From contig WTPW01000608.1 in assembly GCA_009809945.1 (NCBI GenBank), positions 5,795 to 69,794 of the forward strand: a stretch of 64,000 nt of DNA, written 5' to 3'. The notes beneath the pieces were generated by a model. The model searched no databases and had not been told where the DNA came from. It saw nothing but the letters and a program-made list of their open reading frames with translations. Made by a program: the position numbers and the translations under genes. Origin of the DNA: Gigaspora margarita (Eukaryota > Glomeromycota > Glomeromycetes > Diversisporales > Gigasporaceae). Of the stretch, positions 33,489 to 44,709 are shown piece by piece (position 1 is the first letter of the stretch; each line of letters starts with the position of its first letter).

Positions 33489-34680
33489 ATGGTTTCGACT
33501 AACAATTATAAAACCGAAAAAGTTTTAGTTGTTAATGGAGCAGTAATTACTCACACGGAACGACCTTGGAAATGCACGTATGAAGAGTGTAACAAATCCT
33601 TTAAAGTTCGGTCTAAGTTGGAAAGACATCGAATATCGCATACAGAATTGGTAAAAAAAAATAAGTAATTCAAATTATAAAAAAACTAGTAGGTTGCTAA
33701 TTTTTATAAATTTTTTATAAAAATCAAATAAATAAATTATAAATTATAGCGGCCCTTTAAATGTCCGGTTCCTAATTGTGAAAAAACTTATAAAAGATTA
33801 GATCATTTACAAATTCACACAGTTATACATGGACAAGACCCAAAACCATTCAAATGTGAAATTGAAGGTTGTAAATCAAGTTTCTCAATAAAACATCATC
33901 TAAGAAGACATAAAAAAGAAATACATGAGTTGGATAGAATATATAAAGTAAGCATATTAACCCAATAATCAATAATCAAATCATCTAGATAATTATAATT
34001 CAAAAAAACTTAGTGCCATATAGAAGAATGTGGATCAGCGTTTACACAGGATTATTTATTAAGGAAGCATATGACCATACATACTAAAAAGAAACCCTAC
34101 CCTTGTGAGGATGAAGGATGTGAGAAAAGTTTTTCGTCTTCAACTAAATTACGAATACATAAGCGAGTTCATTTTGGTAAACTTTTTTTTTTTATATTCT
34201 TTTATAATTATATACTAAATATATTAAAACGCAAAGTTTTTTTTATTAAATTTCGTGATAATTAATTTAGATCAGAATAGGTGGCGATGTGCTTTTCAAG
34301 GATGTGAACAAGAATTCTCAAAGATTAATGAACTTCACACTCATATACGAAATGATCACGAAGCTATTTGTGAATTATGTAATAAAAAATTGAAAGATAT
34401 GAAATCACTTAGGCGACATATGATAACACATAACCCTGATCGTATTTTGTTTCCATGTGATTGGAAAGATTGTGAAAAACATTATTATAGTGTATGTGTA
34501 TTAATATTAAATCAAATTATTATTAAAAATAGAGATTGTACCCGGGTAGAAAATATTATTATATAACTATATAATAAATTACCCGGATAACCTAATAATT
34601 TAGTAATACTCGGGTAGAAATTTTCTTGACGAGTACAATTTCTAATTAAGAATGATCAATATGAACAATAAATTTGTAAT

Positions 34681-34728
<48 letters not shown>

Positions 34729-35192
34729 GAAAAAAGCAGTTTATGCACATATTCGAGCAGTGCACCAAAACGATCGTCGATTTGATTGTCATATCCCTGG
34801 GTGTGGAATGTCTTTTGCATACAAAAAAGTTATGGATAATCATATCAAAAATATTCATGAGGTTAGTTTTGAATAATAATTTTAAAAAATATAACAATTT
34901 AAAAGCATTACTTAATTTTATTTAAAAATAATAATTTCAAAAAAAAAATATTTTTTTTTAATTTTTAATTTACATTTGATGATCATGTTGGTAGCACCCA
35001 CATTCGTGTAAAGTCAGAAAGTTGAATAAAGATGACAAGATTAATCGTAATGTAACTGAAATTGAACATCTTACCGGTTTTGGTTATTATAATTCTGGTA
35101 GAAATATATCGTGTATAGTTGAGGGATGTGGGTTCATGTTCAAACGTCAATATGATTTGGATAGACATATGAAAAGTAAACATTCGAATTAG
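33489..35192 (+). CDS. Transcription factor IIIA (ten C2H2 zinc fingers)
   Basis: Six exons (33489-33650, 33750-33947, 34014-34176, 34271-34491, 34730-34861 and 34995-35192) give 357 aa with GT-AG introns. Ten C2H2 fingers can be read. Nine have the C-x4-C form typical of TFIIIA (for example KCTYEECNKSF, KCPVPNCEKTY, KCEIEGCKSSF, CHIPGCGMSF), and the seventh has C-x2-C (CELCNKKL). Finger 8 is completed only by joining exons 4 and 5. Fingers 1-9 are nearly contiguous (about residues 28-291). A 40-residue linker precedes finger 10 (about 331-354), an arrangement like fission yeast Sfc2. TFIIIA binds the 5S rRNA gene and recruits TFIIIC/B and Pol III, and it also binds 5S RNA. The start is the ATG at 33489, because the one at 33482 meets a stop after six codons. 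Intron 4 holds a hAT MITE and a long A tract just before its acceptor. Confidence 0.9.
34530..34644. mobile_element. hAT MITE, 115 bp, in intron 4 of the TFIIIA gene
   Basis: The ends are TAGAGATTGTACCCGGGTAG and, reverse-complemented, TAGAAATTGTACTCG. The flanks ATTAAAAA and ATTAAGAA form an 8-bp duplication with one mismatch. It shares TAGAGATT and CCCGG words with the larger element at 51690-52183. Confidence 0.75.
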
Positions 35193-35755
35193 AAAAAAAT
35201 ATCGACATTTAATAATATGATGAGATTAATGAAGATACTGACTTATTTGGTAATTTTTTAAAGGATATGTAGAGGAAAGATTGGATTTCCTCATCAAAAT
35301 CAGCTGATATGTATAACGATTCTCAAAAATTAGATTGTTTAATATCTTCGAAACTAAACACATTATGTAACAAAAACCAATATTTTTGAAATTAAATAAA
35401 AATCTATTGTTATTACATATATACATTTAATATCATACCGGTATATATCTTGTAAATTAAATGGTTAATAATTATTATGTTTTTATTATCCGCATTACAT
35501 TTTAGTTCCGCTACATATTTGGATATTATTTATAGCGAATAGAGAATAGAGGTATATATAAGCTTAAATGATTCAACGACTTTATACGGTGCAAATCATT
35601 TAAAGAATCCAAAATTACTATTAATCCGAATTTCGCAAAAACAATGCTTATCTCTATAATTCCGTACAATATCTACCAAGTATTATTTTTACAATATTTC
35701 AAATATTCTAAATATTCTTCTAGTAGCAGCGATTTTTAAAGTTAGTATTTTAGAT
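35193..35755. other. Intergenic, AT-rich
   Basis: Probable 3' UTR of TFIIIA followed by sequence without recognised features. Confidence 0.4.
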
Positions 35756-36026
35756 GCATTGTCAAAATTTGATTGAAGTTTTCAGCGGATTAGTGATCAT
35801 CTATTAATTAAATTTATATACAGTAATATATTTGAAAATATAATTAACGACACTATAAGAATCATTATCATTGTAGTTCATATGAGCTTATAATATTGAA
35901 AACTTTAGACTAGTTTATTCTCGCCTGAAGTTAAATTTGAACCATTATCTTTGTAAAAATAAAGACAAAAAATTGTGATAAAAAAATAGGTTTTTACTAC
36001 CTTCAACAAATTGAAATTTTATTAAT
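35756..36026 (-). pseudogene. Degenerate partial copy of the neighbouring Yaf9 gene
   Basis: About 270 bp aligns by eye with 36560-36835 of the Yaf9 gene: GTCAAAA.TTGAT, CTATTAATTAAAT, AATTAACGACACTA.AAGAATCA and TATTGAAAACTTT are shared in the same order. The match covers the start of exon 4, intron 3 and most of exon 3. The copy has many substitutions and no open frame. It lies just downstream of the gene in the same orientation, so it looks like an old tandem duplication that decayed. Confidence 0.75.
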
Positions 36027-36298
36027 GTAATGCTATTAATTTTGCTGTATATACTATAATAATAAGTTCATCCAATGATAAAAATAAATACCGGTATTTA
36101 ATATTTTATTCATTGCTATATGAAGATATACGTATCATTTATTGCTTTAAATTTTTCTAATTATATAATGAAATTAATAAATTGCAACATTAACATTTTT
36201 AACAAAAAAACAAGATCTCAAACAAAATAATATTGGTTAAACTTGTTTTAAAACATTATACGTAAGATTTACATACCCAAATTAATAAAGTATTTGTA

Positions 36299-36627
36299 TT
36301 ACTTTTTAATACGATCTAATTCTGCTTTAACTTCTTCTAATTCTTTTGTTATTTTATCATTCCTGTTTTTATATAAAGTCATTTGCTCTTGAACTTTTCT
36401 GTAAGCTTCATCAATCTTACGAAGTTCATCTTGCTCTGCTTGTAAGCCTTAAAAAAATACATATAATGGTCAAAATCAAGTTCACAAAAAAAAAAGTTTA
36501 AAATATTAAAATACAAACTGTATGGTGAATTTGATGGTTTGGATGGAAGAGTTGGAATTGGTTGCGTTGTCAAAACTTGATATAAAGTTTCCGGTGGATC
36601 AGTAAAAACCTATTAATTAAATATATA

Positions 36628-36659
<32 letters not shown>

Positions 36660-37266
36660 TTAACGACACTAAAAGAATCAATGTAGTCCATACAAGCTCA
36701 TCGTATTGAAAACTTTGGACCGGTTTATTCTTGCTTGATGTTGAAATTGAGCCATCATCTTCATAAGAATGAAGACGAAGATTGTGATAAAGAGTAACGG
36801 GCTTTTCACTACCTTCGATAAATTGAAGTTTAATTGAAAGTTCAAATTCACCCCATCCAGTTTCTGTAATCTCAAAAGGTGGATGTTCGACTACTATTGT
36901 GACCAATTTTATAAAGATCAATTCGAATCGCATATCAAAAATTTAAGTAGGTTACATATCAAAACAAGCAAATAGGCATTGCTTGCTTACCCCTTTGTGG
37001 ATTGGAATAAGTTTCGTGTAATTTAAAAGTAACTTTTTTAATAAAATGTCCAAGATCCTGCCCATTGATCCCCTTTACTGTTACGGTCCACTTATGCGTA
37101 TGATCGGAATCTGGAACTTTCTTTTGTGGCAATAAGCTTGCAGTATTTCCATAAACAATTGGATATACTATAGTCACTCCCTTTTTTTAAATAAAGAAAG
37201 GTTAAATAAATGTAATTGGTTGTGCCCTTTAAAAGAAATATATACCTTAGTTCTTTTAGTTGACAT
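36299..37266 (-). CDS. YAF9: YEATS-domain protein Yaf9 (SWR1/NuA4 subunit)
   Basis: Five exons on the reverse strand (37246-37266, 36991-37180, 36694-36893, 36519-36609 and 36299-36447) give 216 aa, with every junction in frame. The YEATS domain covers about residues 8-140: PIVYGNTA, the HTHKW motif, GHFIKKVTFKLHETY, PPFEITETGWGEFEL and VTLYHNLRLH, then the typical YDELVFTDPPE restored across the exon 3/4 junction. The Trp/Phe residues of GWGEF belong to the acyl-lysine pocket of the family. The C-terminal 45 residues form a coiled coil (EELRKIDEAYRKVQEQ-like). Yaf9 sits in the NuA4 acetyltransferase and the SWR1 complex that installs H2A.Z. The gene is divergent from the dolichyldiphosphatase gene. 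Length and layout fit Yaf9/GAS41. Confidence 0.93.
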
Positions 37267-37513
37267 TTCCCCGTAGACGAAAATTTTTAGAACACGTGAT
37301 AATTTACGGCAAATTAAGAAATTACACAATGATCAAACTTTTCTGCAGCTAGACCTCGATCACGGATCCCTAAAAATAGAACAATATTTCATTGTTCTAT
37401 GTGATGTTTTTTTTTTTTTTTGTCACATAATATGATTTCTATATCGATATAAGATTCAATGCTAATTAATACAGTAATACGTATCAGATATGAACAGGGG
37501 ATTTCCCCTATGA
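37267..37513. promoter_or_regulatory. Shared divergent promoter region of YAF9 and the dolichyldiphosphatase gene
   Basis: Only 247 bp separates the two start codons on opposite strands, so both promoters must lie here or overlap the 5' ends. A T-run (about 37408-37421) is present. No specific factor site is called. Confidence 0.45.
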
Positions 37514-38506
37514 ATGCCAACCACTCGAATAACCATGTCAACTCGATCTTTAATTTCTCTTTCCCTAACAAATGTAGAATTTGACTCATCCGATCCTATT
37601 GCTTACACTTTTGCATATATAACCTTATCTCCTTTGGCTATTGTGGTTGCATATGCTACCACCATTATCGCTCGAAGAGAGTTGACTTCAATTAATATGT
37701 TTGTTGGTCAACTCGCTTGCGAATTTTTGAACGCTTTGTTGAAGAAATTGTTAAAGGAGAAAAGGCCTATTGGTATTCCGAAAAAATAGTTTTTATGCAA
37801 CATTTTGTTCCTTGAATTAAATGCAAAAAAACTGAATATAAATGATCAACTCGATAGATAAACTTGGGGATGGATATGGAATGCCCTCTTCACATGCCCA
37901 ATTCATTGCTTATTTTACAACTTTTTCGATTTTGTACTTGTATACTAGGTATTTATAATTAAACCAGTTATTAGAGATGCGATAATATCCGGATATCCGG
38001 ATTCTTAATAATTTTGTTATAAAATTAAAACTAGTGGATATCCTGATCGCATCTCTACCAGTTATTATATATATATATATTTTTTTATATTATTTTTATA
38101 AAAACATTTTATTTCTTAGGATTACTTTCAGTCAAAATTTGTGGAAATTTCCAATAACTTTAAGCTTGATAATACTATTAATCTCAGTTTCTTATTCTAG
38201 GTATTTAATCTTTATTTCTTCAAATGTTAAGTTACCTTTTTCTAAATAATTGCTTTTCTTAGAATATACCTTAACTATCATACAACAAAACAAGTTTTGG
38301 TTGGCAACATTTTTGGTATGAGTTTTGCTTTGATATGGTTCATCCTAACAGAATATATTTTACGTTCTTTCGGTGTGTTTAAATTGATTGTTGAATCTTC
38401 TCTTGCAAAGTTCTTTTACTTGCGAGACTGTTCATATATTCCAAACATTATAAAAGTTGAATATATGAATTGGGATTCTTTATCATCTAAACAGAAAAAG
38501 ATATAA
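37514..38506 (+). CDS. CAX4: Dolichyldiphosphatase (PAP2 family)
   Basis: Four exons (37514-37772, 37858-37948, 38120-38200 and 38263-38506) give 224 aa. PAP2 motifs are all present after splicing: KKLLKEKRPID (about 80-87), YGMPSSHAQF (about 92-101) and SRIYLNYHTTKQVLVG (about 142-157). As in other dolichyldiphosphatases the third motif has Gln rather than Asp after the His. The N-terminal LTNVEFDSSDPIAYTFAYITLSP region and RRELTSINM match the family. Four hydrophobic segments suggest an ER membrane protein. It hydrolyses dolichyl diphosphate released during N-glycosylation, recycling dolichol phosphate. A second in-frame ATG (37535) is an alternative start. Intron 2 carries an 86-bp hAT MITE. 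Confidence 0.93.
37972..38057. mobile_element. hAT MITE, 86 bp, in intron 2 of the dolichyldiphosphatase gene
   Basis: The ends TAGAGATGCGAT are present in both orientations, with inner GGATATCC words. A perfect 8-bp duplication CCAGTTAT lies at 37964-37971 and 38058-38065. Confidence 0.9.
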
Positions 38507-40149
38507 ATGATTAAAAATTTTGTAACAACGATAAATTGTAGGAATTTATTAAATTTCTAAATTAATAACAATGCAATAATTTATTTAAAAAAAAAAAAAA
38601 TCATGACTCATTAATATACTTTAGTCTCTTATTATCTTGTACTAAAGAATTTTTTGATATTTGACTGATTTCATAGTATCTGCAGACATACATATCCAAA
38701 TTTAGGATTCCTTAAAAAATACGAGGTAGAAATTACTTGAGCCAGAATTTGGTTCAAGTTGAACCACTTCAGGTTTACTTGAATCAGAATTTGATTCAAG
38801 TTAAACCCACTTTGGGTTCGATTCAAGCCACATAAATCACATGGGTAACCAAAATTTTAAATTTTACTTACAGTTGTTCTAATAAATTCTGGACAAACTA
38901 TAAATTTGCTCATTTCCCGAATTCTCATCGGTTTGCTTTATAAGTCATTTATTCTTCAGAAACTATATCGGTCTAAAGTTTTGAAGACAGTGACGTGTTT
39001 CCAAAGAGTTATCATAGATGACTTTTAGGACGAAATCGGAGATTTCGATAAACGAATAAATTTTTAGTTGTCTCAAATTTATGAGAACAGCTGTAATTTG
39101 AAGAGTTAATAATTGATTAGTTCAATTATGAAAGAATTATATTTATATATAACTATGTACATAGGTGCCATAATAAATGTAGTAAAAAACAACATAAAAT
39201 ATTGGTAGCACAATTCAAATTTTTATATCTAATTTGTTAAATCTTTGGTAATAAGATTTTGACGGCATATTATCCAGCCAATCATAAAAAGTGGGCTTTA
39301 AATCGTGTTGAATATAAATTCTATTTTTTTAGTAAAATCAATGCTAACTGAATAGATTTTATATTCAACCCCGCTTTTTATAATTGACAGAAATCAAACT
39401 TCTGCTATACTACTAAAGAGCTTGTATCTATTTAAATTAAACAGATGCAATAAATGTTTATTTAGATCTAACATAATAAAGCAGTCTTAGATAAAAAACA
39501 TTGTTATCTTTACTTATAGTACAATTTCTTATGGTCCAATAAACAACTATAGGGATAATAGCTTTAACTCTAAAATTATGTGATTTTGTTCACTTTTTTC
39601 AAAGGTCAGGTGATACAGGTTAAACCAATCAGAAGGCTGCCAATTGATGCTATTATAGTAATCTTATCAGTTATGGAATAAACCAAAAGTAGACTATTAT
39701 TTAATCTAAAATATGAGTGTGTTCTAAAAATAAATAAAATTTTTGTTTGGTTAGCTCTATTACTAATAAAATTTTATAAAATTTAGTATATTACATGGTT
39801 TGTATAAAGTAATTTGATTGTTTAAAAAGAAAAAATATATATATTTACTTTTTTACAAATCTTCAATAAAATAGGCTAAGTTTAAAAAGCTATTGCTTTT
39901 TTAGTTTAGGTTTAAATTTAAATTTAAACTACAAGTTTTGTTCTTAAAAGCAAAAAGAACTAATCTTGTAAATTAGTTTTGCATTTTATAAACTTTTAAA
40001 AAAGAAATAGAATGACGTGTTAGAGATTTTTCTGGAATTTTCATAGAAATTTCTTTCAATGTTTAAAATTAGGCATAGTATTTTAGTATATGTTTCTTTG
40101 CATTATATTTTACATATAATACTTTGGTAGAGTTTCTATACAGTATTAT
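38507..40149. other. Intergenic, AT-rich, with small repeats
   Basis: Holds a minisatellite-like run of TTCAAGTTGAACC/TTGATTCAAG words at 38735-38830 and an imperfect palindrome at about 39284-39386 (ATAAAAAGTGGG against its complement). No gene recognised. Confidence 0.4.
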
Positions 40150-40649
40150 ATAATTTTTCTTTCATACATTTTTATTTGTGTTTGTTATAGATTTGTTTCT
40201 TTTTTCTTTGTCTTTCTCATCTTACTTCTCTTCTTTTTGTTGTATTTGGTCTTTCGTTTAGGTTGTGTAGTATTATCCCCTTTTTTTTACTTACCCTTTT
40301 AAATTTTTTTTGTATTGTTTTTTTTTTTTTTTTTGTTTGGATTGAAATCTCTTCATTAACGAAGCTAGGTAAGGAGGATTTAAAAAAACTGGCAATCTTG
40401 ACAAGGCTAACAGCAGCCAATCAGTGATCATGGGAAGCACGTGCAGAGAGTTGCATGCCCCTATAGGAGAAAACTTGTTGTTGCAGCAGATCGTACTTAG
40501 TGGACATTAAGTAGTGTGAGTAAGTTTTTATTTGAGAAAGGAGGGTTTCGGTAGCAGCCATTGTAAATCGAAATAGTATATATATATTTGTACATTCTTT
40601 CTAAATAAATAAAAGCAGGATTGTCAAAGTTAAAAAAAAAAAAAAAAAA
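40150..40649 (+). mobile_element. LINE-like 3' end with poly-A tail (family 2)
   Basis: T-rich leader, then AAGCTAGGTAAGGAGGATTT and GGCAATCTTGACAAGG, related to 2660-2710. GCAGCAGATCG matches GCAGCAGGTCG at 2730. It ends AATAAAAGCAGG... followed by poly-A (40632-40649). No reverse transcriptase is visible. Confidence 0.45.
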
Positions 40650-40893
40650 TAGCATTTTTTGTAAAACCAATTTTTATACAAAGTTAAAGCTATTGGTACC
40701 ATAGAATCCAAAGAATATATATAATACTGAGATCTGGTTTTGTATAGACTTACTATATAATTTTTTAATATATCTATATTTAAATTTGTTAGCCAACATA
40801 TTTTTTGAAAAGTTAATGTTTATTTATATAACAAAGATGATTTTTATAACAAGTTAGATTTTTATTTTGTATAATAATACTATACCATGGATT

Positions 40894-41409
40894 TCGCTAC
40901 TTTTATTTAAACAATATAAAAACCAGAGATAGCTTATTTTTGAATATTTACAAAAAATTATCATACATATCCTATTATTTTGAAAATAGGTACATGTGTA
41001 TATATGTACTATATTAGTATATACTAGAGCTCTGCAAGTGCTAGCATTTGTATTATAAATCTTTTGTATATATAGTAGCCAACTAAAGTAATGCCTGATT
41101 TTAGCTCAAAATAAAAATTTTTTATTAATAAAATTTTGGCTACATATAAGAAAGACAGGAGTATTGTAATAAAGTTAAGGTTTCTACAATAAAAAATTTT
41201 TACTAACCTGTATAAACCTTTAAATATTTATATCTATCAATCAATATTGTATTTAAAAATAAATCATGATAAAAAAAAAAAGCAAATAACAAGTTAGAAT
41301 TTATTAAATGATCATTATTATATGCAATATATTTTTAAATTTAAAATTATAAATGAAGGGGTATTCTGATGAATTTCAATTTATATATAATTTTTAAAGC
41401 AATTTTTTT
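40894..41409. other. AT-rich repeat interior
   Basis: No ORF or RNA recognised. Part of the span between the inverted pair. Confidence 0.4.
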
Positions 41410-42740
41410 TGGTATTAGGTCTAGTCATTGTACTGCCTTTTTTTGAGCAATGGTTTTCTTTTTTTTTTAGCTAGTGCCTCTTTCTTTTTGGCTACTGCTT
41501 CTTTTTTTTTGGGCTATTGCATCTTTTTTTTGGGCTGCTGCTTTTTTTTTGAGCTGCAGCTTCTTTTTTTCATTTAATTTCTTTAGCTTTTTGTTTTGCT
41601 TCCTTATTCAACTCATTCAACTAATGCCAGCTTTCCTCTTCAGTTAAAAACTATGCAAATGGAAGTATCTTTCACTTTTTTTTAGATGAGAATGATATAA
41701 GCTCAGGTTGGCTTTCAGAACTCGTATGATCAGGTGTTACTTGAGAATAGTGTTTCGATCCGCAATCTGACTAATTCAGATTGATCCGATAATTCGGATT
41801 AGATGCGGATATCCGTATCCGTCAATTTAATACAGATAGATCCCTAATGCATTGCGAATAAAGGATAAGGATTATCCGGATAATAATCCTACATATATAT
41901 GCTTTCATTATTGGCGAATAACTACCAAACTATTCGAAAGCACTTAAAAAAATAGCTGTTCACNGCACATTCNGATGCTATAAATGTATCACNGATAACA
42001 ACCCTTATACTCATCCTATAATATAACCCAATATGTGTAAATAAATAAACTGAACAAACAGAACGAGATTCGAGTTTTGTAATAATAATAAAAATAAAAA
42101 TAATAAAAATAATAAAAATAAAAATAATAAAAATAATTAAGTAATTTATTTCTAATTATTACAAAACTCGAATCTCAAGCTATGTTAATTTATTTTATTT
42201 TTTTGTTTAAATCAAACTAATTAAAAATGATGAAATTTTACATAATAAACATTATTCTAACNCNATAGCCTCTAACATTAAGGCCCTAACCTTGTCTAAC
42301 GCACTTAGTTTATTTTTAAAATGGGTTTGCGCAAATAAGTAAAATGCCGTACACACGTTTGGAATGAAGCCTAATTTAAAACCGGTTCCAATCTGAATAG
42401 ATCGAAACACTAATCATAACACTACTTTTGAAGAATATTTCTATAATTGAATTTGAATTAATTCGAATTACTAATCCAAATTAAAAATTCAAATTATAAT
42501 CGAATCTGTTGAAGCAATCCGAATTCAATCCCAGATAGCCTTTTTAAAATAGGATCGAAACACTACTTGAGAAATTTGAGCCTAAGAAACTGGATACTTG
42601 AGTGCTAAACGTAATGCATGTACTAGAGCTTTTATAAGTTTCCAATTCCTTACTGAGTTTTTTAATCTGAGATCTTAACAAATCATTTTCATTTTTTAGT
42701 ATAATATTTTTTTTGTTTAAACTATTAACATTTAGATGAA
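41410..42740 (-). pseudogene. C-terminal remnant of a pogo/CENP-B-type DDE transposase, split by a hAT MITE
   Basis: On the reverse strand 42730-42566 reads ILKNENDLLRSQIKKLSKELETYKSS, a coiled coil. Removing the MITE (41748-42565) and one copy of its duplication restores the frame into SNTPDHTSSESQPELISFSS. It then runs into EEESW.LNELNKEAKQKAK and a long AAAQKK/AVAKKK/ALAKKK tail with stops. That order (coiled coil, TP-rich linker, Ala/Lys-rich tail) is typical of the C-terminus of fungal pogo-type transposases. The catalytic domain is missing. The family call is moderate. Confidence 0.45.
41748..42565. mobile_element. hAT non-autonomous element, 818 bp (TAGTGTTTCGATCC family)
   Basis: TAGTGTTTCGATCC is present at both ends in inverted orientation. 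The perfect 8-bp duplication CTTGAGAA lies at 41740-41747 and 42566-42573. The interior has GGATATCCG and GAATTCGGAT-type words and a few ambiguous bases. It is inserted in the transposase remnant. Confidence 0.9.
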
Positions 42741-42910
42741 TAAAATAAAGATGATTTGGTTAAGCAAGTAATGATGAAATTAAAGATAGTTAATGGGTTT
42801 GTTAAATCATTTGGTTAATAAGAAGAGTCTAAATGATCAACACTGATTGCACTAGAATTAAATGGCCATATGCTAGTAGTTTTGTAAATATTGCAAATTG
42901 CTAGTGGTGT

Positions 42911-43153
42911 TACTTTGGTCCCTTAAGCAAAGTTGTTTGGCATGTAATTTTACCATACATTTGAGGTTGAAACGGCTTTCTCAGGCCTTTTACTAAGTGA
43001 AAAATGGATTTAAAGTTAGAAAAAATTTTTTTAAAAAAAATTTTTTTTAATTAACCTTATTTTTTACTTAGTAAAAGGTCTGAGAAAGCTGTTTCAATCT
43101 CAAATATGTGGTAAAATTACATGCCGAACAACTTTGCTTAAGGGACCAAAGTA
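42911..43153. mobile_element. Tc1/mariner-like MITE, 243 bp
   Basis: Arms of about 110 bp: CTTTGGTCCCTTAAGCAAAG at the left and its complement at the right, with TA at both borders. GGCATGTAATTTTACCA is shared by the arms. Non-coding. Confidence 0.75.
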
Positions 43154-43535
43154 GGTTGCCTAATAAAAAAAAAAGTTTTATCTTGTAAAGTTAAAAATTT
43201 CGACTTTAGTATATAGACAACCCATTTTTCTTACAAGGTAACCCACTTTTACCAATTAAGTAAAGTGTTTAGAGCATGATTTTACATAAGATTTTCATCT
43301 TAAAATTGGAAAATATTTGTTTTTGACAAAGTTACATTTTTGCTTTGTACAAAATTGGTAAAATTTTGATCTGATTTTTGTACTACCTTTTTCTCTTCCC
43401 CTTGTTCTATATTCTTGAAGAATTTAATTTTAAGTTGATATATAGACTTTGGAACATTATTTCTTTAAAGTTTATAGTAATTTTATATATTTTTTTTATA
43501 ATTTTATATATAAAAAATTTACATATAACAATAGT
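43154..43535. other. AT-rich spacer
   Basis: Low-complexity sequence with no recognised element. It ends at a possible small gene start. Confidence 0.35.
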
Positions 43536-44609
43536 ATGACAAATCGAATGACTGATATTGAGTTAAGTAAGTATTTGTATTGTGCTTTTTTATATTAAAT
43601 TGTTAGTTATTTTTTTATAATCCATATTAACTATGGTGGAGATCACTTAAAGCCAACAAATTTTATATATAGGCGCCAATTTTTTAGCTGCAGTGTAACA
43701 TGTTCGACCAATAAAAATGCAGAAAAACTTAATATAAATTTAAATTTTATTAATAAATTTTAAATTTTGTTAATAAATTTAAATTTTGTTATGTTTTTTT
43801 ATATATAAACGCCAAATTTTTAAACTATAGATAACTTTAAATTGATATAAACTTCTTAAAATAAAAAATACTAAAGATTTTATTTGTGGATTTAATAGTT
43901 TAATTAAAAGGCTATTAAATATACAAAAACTTTTTTTTAGTTTATTTTATTTTAAAAAAAGGGTTTAATAATTTGGTGCACATGCACTTAGTGCACCCCT
44001 TTAATACTTTGTATAATATAAATATATGCATACATGTTACACAACATTCTAGTATATTGCTTTTGCAAAAATAAATTTGGTTACACAAACTAATTTTTCA
44101 TAACATTACACAAATTACCCAATATTTAATACTAACTCTAATTCTAACCTCTAACCCTAACCCTAACCCTAACTCTAATAATTTTAGTTACACAAAACTA
44201 ATGCTGTGTAACATTGTACAAGTTAACACCAATAAAAACCCTACACCTAATTCTAATTATTATTATTTATATTTGCTACTATAGGGATATACTATATACT
44301 AGAGATGCACTAAGTACATGGGGTGCACTAAGTGCATGGTGCACCAAATTATAAATTCCTTAAAAAAATTATAAAAATTTATATTTTTTCATTTATATAT
44401 TTTTCAAGTTATACATGAGGACAAAATTATTTCAGGTTCTAAATTCCGAAATTAAAATTTGAAGATAAAATTGTTTTTGACTTATTTTTTTTTTTTTAGG
44501 TTTTATAACTAGAGAGAATTTATACAACGCAGATGCGATGTTGTCGCATCTATTGCAGAAGGACCCTGAAGAATACATATATAACTCAGATCCAGACTCA
44601 AAATTTTAA
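43536..44609 (+). CDS. Possible two-exon micro-gene (46 aa), unknown
   Basis: ATG 43536-43566 ends in AA|GTAAGT. A strong acceptor (a T-run, then TTAG) at 44499 opens 44500-44609. The join is in frame and gives a short hydrophilic protein with NLYNADAMLSHLLQKDPEEY, stopping at 44609. Both splice sites look good, and exon 2 has a protein-like composition. The 933-base intron contains a MITE with a telomere-like array. There is no family match, and upstream exons may be missing. Part of exon 2 resembles the repeat at 45970-46005, so it may instead be a repeat relic. Confidence 0.3.
43969..44352. mobile_element. MITE with ATAATTTGGTGCAC ends and an internal telomere-like array
   Basis: The inverted ends are ATAATTTGGTGCAC, with AAGTGCA/TGCACTTAGTGCACC inside. 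The interior carries CTAACCCTAACCCTAACCCT at 44151-44170 and TGTTACACA words on both sides. Confidence 0.6.
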
Positions 44610-44709
44610 TATAACTTTATACGCTTAATTTTATTAAAAGCTTTATACAAAATTATCATATAAGTTCAAATTTTACTATAAATTATACAATTTTAGATCT
44701 GAGTTTATA

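Noticed and set aside
40217..40420. Lys-rich 67-aa reverse frame
   Set aside because: Antisense of the T-rich leader of a LINE-like 3' end.
44151..44178. Chromosome end or healed telomere
   Set aside because: Only three to four repeats, embedded in a MITE-like element with unrelated sequence on both sides.
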